Shown: positions 16,837 through 26,508 of the stretch, in pieces | How the letters are laid out: each line of letters begins with the position of its first letter | Numbering within the stretch: position 1 is the stretch's first letter | NCBI GenBank assembly: GCA_034658655.1 | Contig: JAYEFQ010000140.1 | Location: 1-31,897, forward strand | Direction of reading: 5' to 3' | Length of the DNA: 31,897 nucleotides | DNA from: JAQIBY01 sp034658655 | Lineage (GTDB): Bacteria; Bacteroidota; Bacteroidia; Bacteroidales; ML635J-15 | Notes under the pieces: generated by a model | The model's database searches: none | What the model was told of the DNA's origin: nothing | Seen by the model: the letters and a program-made list of their open reading frames with translations, nothing else | Position numbers and translations under genes: made by a program

Positions 16837-17354
16837 TGTTTATACCATGTTTTTTGTGTCTTCATAACTTGTGCAATAACATCTCTTACACAGGCTTTTC
16901 CGCCTTCGTGTCCGGAAATGTATAATGCAATTGCTTTGACATCTTCAACAGCATCAGCAGGACAACAAGCAATCGCACATTGTTTCATGACCTCAATATC
17001 TGGTAAATCATCTCCTACATATAACACTTGTGATGCGGTAAGTTGATATGTGTTGAGGAAATTCTCAAAGTCTTTCATCTTGTCAGTTGAACCAATTGTT
17101 ACTGAATGAATACCAAGTTTACGATATCGTTTTGCAACTGCTTCAGATTTTCCTCCTGAAATAATCCCAAGAATATACCCTTCTTCAATCGCTCTAATTA
17201 TAGCAAAACCATCTTTAACATTTGTTGTTCGCGCTAGTTCTCCATCGGCTAAAATGTGTATCTCTGAAGAGGAAAGTACACCATCAACATCAAATACGAA
17301 GGCTTTTATTTGTTTGAGTTGCTCTTTAAAATTTAAATCATTTATGTTACTCAT
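16833..17354 (-). CDS. KdsC-like HAD phosphatase
   Basis: HAD-superfamily C0 phosphatase related to 3-deoxy-D-manno-octulosonate-8-phosphate phosphatase, which makes Kdo for lipid A core. Of 173 residues, the N-terminal catalytic motif is F-D-V-D-G-V-L (D22 nucleophile, D24). ISGGKSEAV is motif II, and VGDDLPDIEVM is motif IV, followed by CCPADAVEDVK. The loop after the first motif reads SSSE instead of the classical TDG, as I recall for the Bacteroidota branch. I choose the ATG at 17354: it overlaps the upstream stop as ATGAGTAA, while the longer frame (to 17378) would need a TTG. It overlaps the UbiA-family gene by four bases. Confidence 0.9.
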   Translation of the reverse strand: MSNINDLNFKEQLKQIKAFVFDVDGVLSSSEIHILADGELARTTNVKDGFAIIRAIEEGYILGIISGGKSEAVAKRYRKLGIHSVTIGSTDKMKDFENFLNTYQLTASQVLYVGDDLPDIEVMKQCAIACCPADAVEDVKAIALYISGHEGGKACVRDVIAQVMKTQKTWYKQ

Positions 17355-18135
17355 CGTTGTCCGTTTTCTTTGTTTCAAAGATACGATTACTCATGAATTT
17401 ATACAATTCTGTAAGACTTTCATTTTGATTTAGTTGATTTAGATGTTTTTCCATAGTTCCTTTATCCTTACGAACAGCAGGCCCTGTTTGTGTTATGCCA
17501 GGGTTTCCGGTTGAAATAGCTTGTTCTGCTGTTTTATGGATTAATGGGGCAAATACCTCAAAATCAATTGGCATTTCTTGTATTAAATCATGTGAAATAT
17601 GATACATGTGATTTGTGAAATTGCAGGCAAAAACTGCAGCTATATGAATTTGTAATCGCATTTCTGAATCTGCATCATATACTTTTGAACTTAATTTTGA
17701 TGCAATCTTATCTATTCGCTGATGAGATTCTACTCGATTTCCTTCAATAAAAAGCGGAACATCTGAAAAATCTGAGAAATATGTCTTTTTGAAACTCTGT
17801 AAAGGATATAATACACCAAAAAAATCACTGTAATCCGAAAAAATCGTTGCCGAAACACTGCCTGCTGTGTGTATTAGTAGTCGATTTTCAAAATTTTCTG
17901 AATTTAATAAAGGCTTAATGGCATCATCAGATACAGAAAAAATTAGTATGCTACAACTGCGGTCAAAATTTGAAATTTGATTGCTATATTTTGCATCTAA
18001 TTTCAATGCTAATGCTTTTGCATTGTTAATGTTACGACTTATTACCTGAGCAATATTAAACCCTTTTTGTTTGAGATTTATTCCGAGGTTTGTCCCAACA
18101 TTTCCGCTACCGATTAAACAAATTTTTTCTGTCAT
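17347..18135 (-). CDS. Rossmann-fold DUF2520 domain protein
   Basis: The 262 residues begin with a dinucleotide-binding motif (ICLIGSGNVGTNLG, residues 5-18) typical of a Rossmann-like domain. The C-terminal DUF2520 helical domain includes the stretch HIAAVFACNFTNHMYHIS and GNPGITQTGPAVRKD. The fold resembles pyrroline-5-carboxylate reductase and ketopantoate reductase-type enzymes, so an NAD(P)-dependent reductase is likely, but no substrate is established. It is the first gene of the minus-strand run and overlaps the KdsC-like gene by eight bases. Its promoter must lie in the 97-bp divergent gap to 18233. Confidence 0.88.
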   Translation of the reverse strand: MTEKICLIGSGNVGTNLGINLKQKGFNIAQVISRNINNAKALALKLDAKYSNQISNFDRSCSILIFSVSDDAIKPLLNSENFENRLLIHTAGSVSATIFSDYSDFFGVLYPLQSFKKTYFSDFSDVPLFIEGNRVESHQRIDKIASKLSSKVYDADSEMRLQIHIAAVFACNFTNHMYHISHDLIQEMPIDFEVFAPLIHKTAEQAISTGNPGITQTGPAVRKDKGTMEKHLNQLNQNESLTELYKFMSNRIFETKKTDNDE

Positions 18136-18232
18136 ACAACTAAAATAAAACTTCTTGCATCTATAAATGCAGGGGTTTCAGTCGTGAATTTACGATAAAA
18201 TTTCTAACTTTAGGTCAAATTTACTGAATATT

Positions 18233-21088
18233 ATGAAAATTCTACAATTTTTTTATTTGTGTTGCATAGTGTTTATGCTTTCTAACTTAGCTGTTTATGC
18301 TCAGAATCAACAGATTGAAACCGTTATACAGGAGCGAGGTGAGGCTGTTGTAAAGATTGTCGATTTTGACAAAAATCTACTGCCAATAATCAATAAAAAT
18401 GCTAGTATTGATGAAATTTCAGAAAATAATCTGATTCTTTATCTAAATGCTGCACAATTTCAGAAAATGCAGGCGCTTGAATTAAATATACAGCTCGATG
18501 CTCCTTATTACGCTAGCGTTAGAGCGCTTACAATGGCAAATAGCCTGGTGGACATGGGAAATTGGGATAAATATCCCACATGGGATGTTTTTCAGGATAT
18601 GATGTTGGAGTTTGCGAATAATTACCCTGAAATTTGTCGGCTTGATACCATTGGGTTTTCTGAAGAAGGCAGAGCCTTACTTGTCGTGAAAATCTCTGAC
18701 AATGTGAATGTTGATGAAATTGAACCAGAGTTCTTTCTCTCTGGTCAGATGCATGGTGATGAATTAGTATCTTATTTTTTACCATTGCGGATGATTGATT
18801 ATTTGCTTTCAAATTATGGGAGTAACGATCAGGTGGATAATCTTGTTAATAATCTCGAATTGTGGATTAATCCCTTGTCTAATCCTGATGGAACTTATGG
18901 TAATAGTGAAACCGATGTGAGTGGTGCGACACGTTATAATGCCAATGGTGTTGATATGAATCGAAATTTTCCTGATCCAAATGGGGCTTGGAATCCTGAT
19001 GGAAATGAAACTGCTGCTGAAAATGTAGCCATGATGAATTTTGCTGCTGAAAGGCATTTTGTGATGGCTGCTAATTCACATTCTGGTGCCGAAGTGGTAA
19101 ACTATCCTTGGGATTGTTGGGAGGAATTACATGCTGATGATGATTGGTTGTACGAAATTTCGCGGAAATATGCGGATACTGTGCATGCAAATGCGCCATC
19201 TGGGTATATGACACTGCAGGATGATGGAATTACCAATGGCTATGCCTGGTATAGTATCGATGGCGGCAGACAAGATTATTTTAATTATTATGAGCATTGT
19301 CGTGAAGTAACCCTTGAATGGTCAGATGCTAAATTGCTTGATGCGGAAGAGCTGCCTGCGCATTGGAATTATAACCGTAATGCTTTGCTTAATTATTTTG
19401 CCGAAGCACTAGAAGGTGTGCACGGTATCGTGACAGATTCAATTACTGACGAACCTTTGTTTGCTGAAGTTTTTATTGAAGCACATGATGAGCGTAATAC
19501 TCAAGTGTATTCAGAATTGCCAAATGGTGATTATCACCGATTTTTGAGTGACGGTGAATGGGATTTAACCTTTTCTGCCGAAGGATATAAAAGCAAAATA
19601 ATTAATGTTAATCTTTCTCAAGACGAACGAATTGATCTTGATGTTCAATTGGTTCCATTATCTGAATTGCCTCCATATGCTGAGTTTTCTGCAAACAACA
19701 CAATCATTTCCTGTAATCCTGAAGTACAGTTTTTTAATGAGTCGGAAGCAGGTGGAGATTTGAGCTTTACGTGGGATTTTGGTGATGGAGCACAATCAAA
19801 CGAAGAAAATCCGCTGCATACTTACATGCAAAATGGAAATTATACAGTCAGTTTATCCTTAAGTAATGAAAATGGAACAGATGAAATTGTAAAAGCAGAG
19901 TATATTCAAGTGCAATTACAATATTTGGATTCTGTGCATTCTGATGCAGTGTGTTTTACGTCTTCCGGAAGTGTTGAGCTTGCTGCATATAGTGAAGGCG
20001 ATATTTATTGGTTTGAAAATATTATGGATGAGTCGCCTATTGCAAGCGGACAAACCTATACAACGCCCGAATTAACAGCATCTCATGCGTATTACGCTCA
20101 AGCGATTTTTGAAGGGGCGGTAAATTATGTCGGCGAGCCGGATAATTCTGAAGATGGAGATTATGACAATACAGATGTAATACATTATTTAGTTTTTGAT
20201 GTTTTTGATGATTGTACTTTGCAGGAAGTGACGGTTTATGCTGAAAACGCTGGGGAACAAACAATTTATTTGCGAAGCAATAGCGGTGAAGTATTGCAAG
20301 AAAAAACTTTGAATATTGATGCTGGAGAACAAACAATCGTATTAGATTTTAATTTGCAAGCTGGTGAAGATTATCAATTGGCTGCATCCGCAAATTCAGG
20401 GTTGTATAAAGGGCGTTTATCATGGACGAGCGTTTTTGATTATCCATATGAAATAGAAAATCTAATTTCTGTTAACGATTCTGATTCCGGTGTTGGTTGG
20501 GGCTCATCAGAACAAGTCTATCCCTATTTTTATAATTGGAAAATTAAAGCTGCAAATTGCCAGACAGAACGAACCCCCGTTTTTGCTATTATTGGAGATG
20601 AAGTACAATCAGATCTTACATATGAAATTGATGGATTAAGCGTAGCTTTTGATAATAATTCGTTATATTATATGTTCTTGTTGTGGAATTTTGATGATGG
20701 AAGTTCCAGTACAGAGATTAGTCCTACACATGTTTTTTCATCACCTGGCGCTTATAATGTAACATTGATTATGTCTAATGAATGTTCAGAAATAACGCAT
20801 GTTATACATATCGAATTGTCAAATTCAGTAGTAGAAAATTCACAAGAAAACTCATGGCAAATCTATCCTAATCCAGCGCATCAAACGATCACTTTTGAAT
20901 TGCTTGATGGTTCAGATTATCAGAAAGTTGAATTGATTGATGTGACAGGGGAAATTATACGTCAAGAAAATATTCAGTCAAAAGAAATAACTTGGTCTGT
21001 TGATAAATATCAAACAGGAATATACTTTGTTCGTTTTTTCCGTAAAGATGGAAATGTCGAACATCAAAAAATAATTATTAAACATTAA
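18233..21088 (+). CDS. Secreted M14 zinc carboxypeptidase with PKD and T9SS sorting domain
   Basis: 951 residues. A signal peptide ends near VYAQ (24) and a short N-terminal prodomain follows. The M14 catalytic domain spans about 110-390, with zinc ligands H174 and E177 (QMHGDE) and H283 (NSHSGAE), substrate-binding R244 in GVDMNRNFP, and catalytic E362 in REVTLEW. Next come a carboxypeptidase-regulatory-like beta domain (about 395-475), a PKD domain (about 482-562, WDFGDG), an Ig-like segment, a jelly-roll-like module (about 620-780) and a second PKD-like domain. The C-terminal type A T9SS sorting domain starts at about 877 (WQIYPNP) and ends in KIIIKH. Probable role: extracellular or surface peptide digestion. 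A related, longer gene follows after five bases. Confidence 0.93.
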   Translation: MKILQFFYLCCIVFMLSNLAVYAQNQQIETVIQERGEAVVKIVDFDKNLLPIINKNASIDEISENNLILYLNAAQFQKMQALELNIQLDAPYYASVRALTMANSLVDMGNWDKYPTWDVFQDMMLEFANNYPEICRLDTIGFSEEGRALLVVKISDNVNVDEIEPEFFLSGQMHGDELVSYFLPLRMIDYLLSNYGSNDQVDNLVNNLELWINPLSNPDGTYGNSETDVSGATRYNANGVDMNRNFPDPNGAWNPDGNETAAENVAMMNFAAERHFVMAANSHSGAEVVNYPWDCWEELHADDDWLYEISRKYADTVHANAPSGYMTLQDDGITNGYAWYSIDGGRQDYFNYYEHCREVTLEWSDAKLLDAEELPAHWNYNRNALLNYFAEALEGVHGIVTDSITDEPLFAEVFIEAHDERNTQVYSELPNGDYHRFLSDGEWDLTFSAEGYKSKIINVNLSQDERIDLDVQLVPLSELPPYAEFSANNTIISCNPEVQFFNESEAGGDLSFTWDFGDGAQSNEENPLHTYMQNGNYTVSLSLSNENGTDEIVKAEYIQVQLQYLDSVHSDAVCFTSSGSVELAAYSEGDIYWFENIMDESPIASGQTYTTPELTASHAYYAQAIFEGAVNYVGEPDNSEDGDYDNTDVIHYLVFDVFDDCTLQEVTVYAENAGEQTIYLRSNSGEVLQEKTLNIDAGEQTIVLDFNLQAGEDYQLAASANSGLYKGRLSWTSVFDYPYEIENLISVNDSDSGVGWGSSEQVYPYFYNWKIKAANCQTERTPVFAIIGDEVQSDLTYEIDGLSVAFDNNSLYYMFLLWNFDDGSSSTEISPTHVFSSPGAYNVTLIMSNECSEITHVIHIELSNSVVENSQENSWQIYPNPAHQTITFELLDGSDYQKVELIDVTGEIIRQENIQSKEITWSVDKYQTGIYFVRFFRKDGNVEHQKIIIKH

Positions 21089-21093
21089 GTTAT

Positions 21094-24000
21094 ATGAGAT
21101 TAAGATTTTTATTGCCAATTATTTTATTGGTATTTACAGGAAGCTTTGGTTTTGCACAAAATCAAACGAACCTAGAATTTGCAAATCAAAAACTGGAGGA
21201 ACGAGGAGAGTTTTATTTTGAGTTTAAATGCGATTCCCCGGAAACCATTGATGCACTGCAGGATCACTTGTCTTTTGATCACCGACATGGAAACCTCTTT
21301 TACGCTTATGCCTTGTCAAATGAGGCTTTTGATCAGTTTCTGGAATACGACCTTAAGTTTCAACCGGTAGAATCCTACTACAATCAGTCAAAAGCACTGA
21401 CTATGGCTACTACAACGGCACAAATGGCTTCATGGGATCGTTATCCAACTCATGATGTGTATGTGCAGATGATGAATGATTACGCAAACAATTATCCAAG
21501 TATTTGTGATCTGGACACCATTGGTCAGTCTGTAAATGGGTTAAATATCCTCGTGATGAGGATCTCTGATAATGTCGGCGTGGATGAGGATGAGCCGGAA
21601 TTTTTCTGGACACATACCATGCACGGTGATGAATTGGTTGATTATATCATTGGACTTCGTTCTATAGATTATATTCTGACAAATTACGGATCCGATCCGT
21701 TGGTTACTACGCTGGTTGATGAAATAGAATTATACATAAATCCTCTTGCTAATCCAGATGGCACGTTTAATGGGTCTGGACCTGATTATGACGATGTTTC
21801 AGGAGCTACTAGGAGAAATGCTAGCAATATTGATCTTAACCGGAATTTTCCCGATCAGGATGATGGTGAGCATCCCGATGGCAATCCTACAGCACAGGAA
21901 ACACAGCTCATGATAGATTTTGCTGAAGCCCATGATTTTGTGATGTCTGCTAATACACACAGTGGAGCTGAGCTGATCAATTACCCATGGGACAACTGGA
22001 CATCGTCAGAAAATGCCCATGCCGATGATACATGGTGGCAATACGTTAGTTGGATATACGCAAACAATGCCCAGAATGATAGCCCTTCTGGTTATTTTAC
22101 TGATGAGGGTGGTGTTACCGAGGGAGCTGACTGGTATGCAATTACCGGTAGCAGACAGGATTATATGAATTATTTTCAGCAATGTCGCGAAACGACTGTT
22201 GAATTATCAACGGAAAAGTTATTGGATGCAGCTTTGTTACCCGATCATTGGAGTTACAACCAGCAGGCAATTATTGATTATACCGAACAAGTACTTTACG
22301 GATTGCGTGGAGTAGTTACTGATGCCTGTACCGGAAGCCCTCTCGCTGATGTCAGAGTGGAAATTACTGGTCATGATCAGGATAGCTCTCATGTATATTC
22401 TTCTGCTCCTGTTGGTAATTATCATCGACCAATTTATGAAGGGTCTTATGATTTTACATTCTCATTGTCTGGATATCAATCTCAAACACATACTGTAACA
22501 ATTACAAATGATAATTCTGTTCGTTTAGATATTGAGCTTATCCCTGATAATGTTGCAACACCTGACTTTTCTGCAGATCAAACCAGTGTCTTTGAAGAAA
22601 CAAGCATCCAATTTACGGATTTGAGCACTGGCACTATTGATTCTTATGCATGGACTTTAACCGGAGGAACACCAAACTCAAGTGGTGATACAAATCCTTC
22701 ATCTACCTATAATACTGCAGGTACCTATGATGTTAACCTTGCAATTACTTCACAGGGATGTACGATTTCTGAATTAAAAGAAAATTATATTGCCGTGAGT
22801 GCTCCTGCAGCACCAATTGCAGATTTTGAAGCTTCTGAAACGCTTGTTTCTGCCGGAACAACGGTTGATTTTACCGACTTATCTGCTAATGTTCCTAGTA
22901 CTTGGGAGTGGACTTTTGACGGAGGATTACCAAATACAGCATCAGTTCAAAATCCGTCAGTTGTTTATAATACTGCCGGAACTTATGAGGTGACGCTTGT
23001 CGCATCAAATGCGTATGGATCAGATACAGAAATAAAAACAGGATATATAACTGTCTTTTTAGATTATTGTGATGCATCTCAGGATAATACAGATTATATG
23101 TATGTTGCTGATTTTAATTTGAATACAATTGCAAATACGACGGGAGCTACATCATATTCTGATTTTACAAGTTTGTCAACCGATTTGCTAGCCGGAGATA
23201 CTTATACCGTATCGGGAAATGCTGGTGTCGGATATGATTATAATCAATGCATTATATGGGCAGATTGGAATCAGGATGGTGATTTTGAAGATGCCGGAGA
23301 AGAAATTTATCGCTCTGCAATTGAAAATGTCGTGGATTATACAACAGAAATAACTGTGCCAGCAAGTGCTAATCTTGGTGTGACCAGATTACGAGTGAAA
23401 ATACATTACAACCGCGACGGATATAATCTGAATGACACACCTTGTGGTATTGGTGGCTATGGTGAGGTTGAGGATTATTCAATTAATATTATCTCTCCGG
23501 ATATTCCACCAACAGCTAATTTTTCTGCAGCACAAACCACAAGTTGTACCGGCGAAATTCAGTTTCAGGATGAATCAAGTTTTGCAACTGCATGGTCATG
23601 GGATTTTGGTGATGGAAATTTCTCAAATGAGCAAAATCCTTTACATATTTATACGGCAGATGGAAGCTATACCGTGAGCCTGACAGTTACAAATGATTAT
23701 GGCAATGATGATATCATAAAAACCGATTTTATTACGATTGATATGCCGGATGTTCCCGTAATTGCCGATGCGGAATCATGTGGTGCAGCCAATATTACAC
23801 TTACTGCAACGGCTGCAGGAGAAATAAATTGGTACGATGCTCCAACTGGTGGAAACTTATTGACAACTGGAAATAATTATACAAATAATTTTACAGTTAA
23901 CACGACAGTTTATGTCGATAATACATTGATTAATTCACAATATTTTTCCGCCGCAAAAGCTGATAATACCGGCGATGGTGGTTACTATACCAACGCTACG

Positions 24001-26289
24001 CAGCACGGCCTTATATTTGATGCTTACACCGAATTTGTGATTGAATCTGTAACAGTATATGCTGACGGAGCAGGAGACAGAATCATCAGCCTGCTGGATA
24101 ATACCGATACCGAAATCGCCAGCACAACGGTAACAATTCCGGATGGAGAAAGCGTTGTGGACCTGAATTTCACTGTGCCCGCAGGAAATAATTATACCCT
24201 GATGGGACCGGATTCTCCAAATCTTTATCGAAATGGTGGCGGAACCACTGGCGTACTGGCTTATCCGTTTGAAACTACGGATCTGCTTTCTATCCATGAT
24301 AACACCGCAGATAACTTTGAGTATTATTACTACTTCTACGACTGGCAGGTGAGGATTGATGAAACATGTGTCTCTGCCAGAACTGCGGCAACCGTAACAA
24401 TTCACGATATTCCAACGGTTGATTTGGGTGAGGATATGGATATTTGTGATGGTGATGACTATACTTTTGATGCTGGAGCAGAATTTTCATCTTATACATG
24501 GAATCCTTCTGGTGCAGGACAGACTTTCGATGCCACTTCGGCCGGAAATTACGCTGTGACTGTTGAGGATGCAAATGGATGTACTGCCACTGATGATGTA
24601 AATCTGACGGTAAACCCTAATCCCGTTTTGTCTTTCAGCTCCACGCCTGAAAACGGCACAAATGGAGATGGTAGCATCACAGTTTCTGTGATTTCTGGAG
24701 ATGAAGCACCTTTGATATTTACTTGGAATACCATCCCAGAACAAATGACTCAAACAGCTTCAAATTTACATGCCGGTAACTATTGTGTTACTGTTGTAAA
24801 TGGTTTTGGTTGCGCTACAGTGGGCTGCGATGATATTGCTTCAGTAAATCAAGCTCCGAATGCTGATTTCGAAGCGGATATTACAGAAGGATGCGGAAGT
24901 TTAATCGTTCAATTTACTGATTTAAGTACTGAAAATCCAAGCTCATGGGAGTGGGATTTTGGTGATGAAAATACATCTGACGAGCAAAGCCCACAATATA
25001 CTTACACAAATCCCGGAACTTATACAGTAACGCTTACTGTAACTAATGCTCAAGGCTCTGATTCTGAAACAAAAACAGATTTTATTACCGTTTATGATAA
25101 CATTGAAATCATTGGAACTGATAGTGAGCTTGCCTGTTATGGTGATATGGATGGAGAATTATCTGTTATTGTGAGTGGCGGCTCGGGAGTATATAATTAT
25201 TTCTGGGAAAATGAAAGCGGTGCTTCTGTAGGTAATAATGCTGATATTAGCGGACTTGCTGCTGGAATATATTATTTGTCTGTAATTGATGATATTGGAT
25301 GTGAGGCAACTGATTTATATACAATATCTCAACCTGATCCTTTAAGCCTCGACTTTGATGTAATCAATGAATCTGCTTTATCACTTTGTGATGGTGAAAT
25401 TACTGCTATAGTAAGTGGAGGAACGATTTCTTACAATTATCAGTGGCAAACTTTACCAGTTTCACCGATTCAATCGGATTTATGTCCAGATACATATTTT
25501 TTAACTGTAACAGATGCTAATGGATGTACAATTTCAGGAAGTGCTGAAGTGCTTGAAGGTACTGAAGTCCTTACTGCGAATTTTTCTGCTGATATTACTG
25601 AGGGTTGTGAAAATCTGACGATACAGTTTGCCGATTTATCTGTTGGGACGCCGATAGCATGGACATGGGATTTTGGTGATGGTGAAACATCTGATTTGCA
25701 AAGCCCAGAACATTTTTATACTGAGCCTGGAGTTTATACGGTTTCATTGTTGGTTGAGGATGCGGATTCTGAAACGAATGAGTCTATTTTTACAGATTAT
25801 ATTATCGTACTTGATCGTCCTGAGCTTGATTTTGAGGTAACTCATGAATCAGCACCACTTGCTGCTGACGGAGAAATTACTGTGTTAATTACCGGAACAG
25901 ATTTTCCTTATGAGATTGATTGGAATACAGGTGAAGATACCCAAACCATTAGTGGATTAACAGCAGATTTATATTCTGTTGCAGTTATAGGAGCAAATGG
26001 ATGTGCCGCCACCGGAGCGACTCAGGTTCAAACCTTGACACCACTGTTTGATGATCAAATTCAGCAAACAATTCTATTTCCAAATCCTGTGAAACGTGAT
26101 TTGTTTGTAGAAGCTTCAGAAAAAGTTGCTTCACTTCAGGTGTTGTCCATTGATGGTCGTGTGGTGTTGGAAATGAATCCTGAAAACGCAGTCTTTTCAT
26201 TAAAAATGCCAACAAGTTCAGGCATGTATATGCTTGTGTTAAATTATAAATCAGGGATATCAGAACGATTCTCTGTTGTTGTAGAATAA
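21094..26289 (+). CDS. Expanded M14 zinc carboxypeptidase paralogue, multidomain, T9SS cargo
   Basis: 1731 residues with a signal peptide to about GFAQ (22). The catalytic domain mirrors the gene before it: H177 and E180 (MHGDE), R250, H289 (NTHSGAE) and E370 (TTVELS). Downstream modules, by approximate residue, are a carboxypeptidase-regulatory-like domain (403-485), two PKD-type domains (489-652), a GEVED domain (657-799), PKD (804-885), an Ig-like segment and jelly-roll-like module (887-1092), another Ig-like domain (1105-1183), a SprB-like unit (to 1250), PKD (1255-1336), two SprB-like units (1338-1489), PKD (1494-1574), a last SprB-like unit and a type A T9SS sorting domain (1653-1731, ILFPNPVKRDLFVEA). 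The extra modules are likely spacers or adhesive/glycan-binding domains. It is co-transcribed with its paralogue. Confidence 0.93.
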   Translation: MRLRFLLPIILLVFTGSFGFAQNQTNLEFANQKLEERGEFYFEFKCDSPETIDALQDHLSFDHRHGNLFYAYALSNEAFDQFLEYDLKFQPVESYYNQSKALTMATTTAQMASWDRYPTHDVYVQMMNDYANNYPSICDLDTIGQSVNGLNILVMRISDNVGVDEDEPEFFWTHTMHGDELVDYIIGLRSIDYILTNYGSDPLVTTLVDEIELYINPLANPDGTFNGSGPDYDDVSGATRRNASNIDLNRNFPDQDDGEHPDGNPTAQETQLMIDFAEAHDFVMSANTHSGAELINYPWDNWTSSENAHADDTWWQYVSWIYANNAQNDSPSGYFTDEGGVTEGADWYAITGSRQDYMNYFQQCRETTVELSTEKLLDAALLPDHWSYNQQAIIDYTEQVLYGLRGVVTDACTGSPLADVRVEITGHDQDSSHVYSSAPVGNYHRPIYEGSYDFTFSLSGYQSQTHTVTITNDNSVRLDIELIPDNVATPDFSADQTSVFEETSIQFTDLSTGTIDSYAWTLTGGTPNSSGDTNPSSTYNTAGTYDVNLAITSQGCTISELKENYIAVSAPAAPIADFEASETLVSAGTTVDFTDLSANVPSTWEWTFDGGLPNTASVQNPSVVYNTAGTYEVTLVASNAYGSDTEIKTGYITVFLDYCDASQDNTDYMYVADFNLNTIANTTGATSYSDFTSLSTDLLAGDTYTVSGNAGVGYDYNQCIIWADWNQDGDFEDAGEEIYRSAIENVVDYTTEITVPASANLGVTRLRVKIHYNRDGYNLNDTPCGIGGYGEVEDYSINIISPDIPPTANFSAAQTTSCTGEIQFQDESSFATAWSWDFGDGNFSNEQNPLHIYTADGSYTVSLTVTNDYGNDDIIKTDFITIDMPDVPVIADAESCGAANITLTATAAGEINWYDAPTGGNLLTTGNNYTNNFTVNTTVYVDNTLINSQYFSAAKADNTGDGGYYTNATQHGLIFDAYTEFVIESVTVYADGAGDRIISLLDNTDTEIASTTVTIPDGESVVDLNFTVPAGNNYTLMGPDSPNLYRNGGGTTGVLAYPFETTDLLSIHDNTADNFEYYYYFYDWQVRIDETCVSARTAATVTIHDIPTVDLGEDMDICDGDDYTFDAGAEFSSYTWNPSGAGQTFDATSAGNYAVTVEDANGCTATDDVNLTVNPNPVLSFSSTPENGTNGDGSITVSVISGDEAPLIFTWNTIPEQMTQTASNLHAGNYCVTVVNGFGCATVGCDDIASVNQAPNADFEADITEGCGSLIVQFTDLSTENPSSWEWDFGDENTSDEQSPQYTYTNPGTYTVTLTVTNAQGSDSETKTDFITVYDNIEIIGTDSELACYGDMDGELSVIVSGGSGVYNYFWENESGASVGNNADISGLAAGIYYLSVIDDIGCEATDLYTISQPDPLSLDFDVINESALSLCDGEITAIVSGGTISYNYQWQTLPVSPIQSDLCPDTYFLTVTDANGCTISGSAEVLEGTEVLTANFSADITEGCENLTIQFADLSVGTPIAWTWDFGDGETSDLQSPEHFYTEPGVYTVSLLVEDADSETNESIFTDYIIVLDRPELDFEVTHESAPLAADGEITVLITGTDFPYEIDWNTGEDTQTISGLTADLYSVAVIGANGCAATGATQVQTLTPLFDDQIQQTILFPNPVKRDLFVEASEKVASLQVLSIDGRVVLEMNPENAVFSLKMPTSSGMYMLVLNYKSGISERFSVVVE

Positions 26290-26303
26290 TTTTAGTTGTT
26301 TTT

Positions 26304-26343
26304 AAAAAAATGCTTATCCGCTCTGTGGATAAGCATTTTTTTT
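26304..26343 (+). terminator. Intrinsic terminator after the M14 pair
   Basis: A nine-base-pair perfect stem (TGCTTATCC at 26311-26319 with GGATAAGCA at 26327-26335) has a 7-base loop. An A7 tract precedes it and a T8 tract follows. This is a textbook rho-independent terminator, and the A/T symmetry could also let it work on the opposite strand. Confidence 0.92.
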
Positions 26344-26508
26344 AGTTTTATCCGTACCATCTGCGTTCTATCATTCATCTGCGTTTATGTTTTCAAGCCT
26401 CTGTTATTTAGAATCGAAATAAATAAGCTTCTTTTTATGGTTTATTATCTTAAAGTATCTATTTTTAGTCCCAAATAAACTAAATTATAATCTAATTTAA
26501 CCTAACTT

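Noticed and set aside
17355..17378. Longer N-terminus for the KdsC-like protein
   Set aside because: It would use TTG and add a basic tail (KQRKRTT) inside the upstream gene; the ATG at 17354 fits the family and the ATGAGTAA overlap.
18136..18232. Possible divergent promoters in the 97-bp gap
   Set aside because: TAACTTTA before the plus-strand gene is near the -7 consensus but lacks a -33 partner, and no good box was found for the minus strand, so no site is listed.
23935..24753. Several overlapping minus-strand frames of 60-156 codons
   Set aside because: They are antisense to conserved modules of the second M14 peptidase, and their odd composition (many His, Gln, Ile, Ser) is typical of shadow frames.
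26296..26478. 60-codon hydrophobic plus-strand frame
   Set aside because: It runs through the intrinsic terminator, and its low-complexity Phe/Ile/Leu composition comes from AT-rich intergenic DNA.
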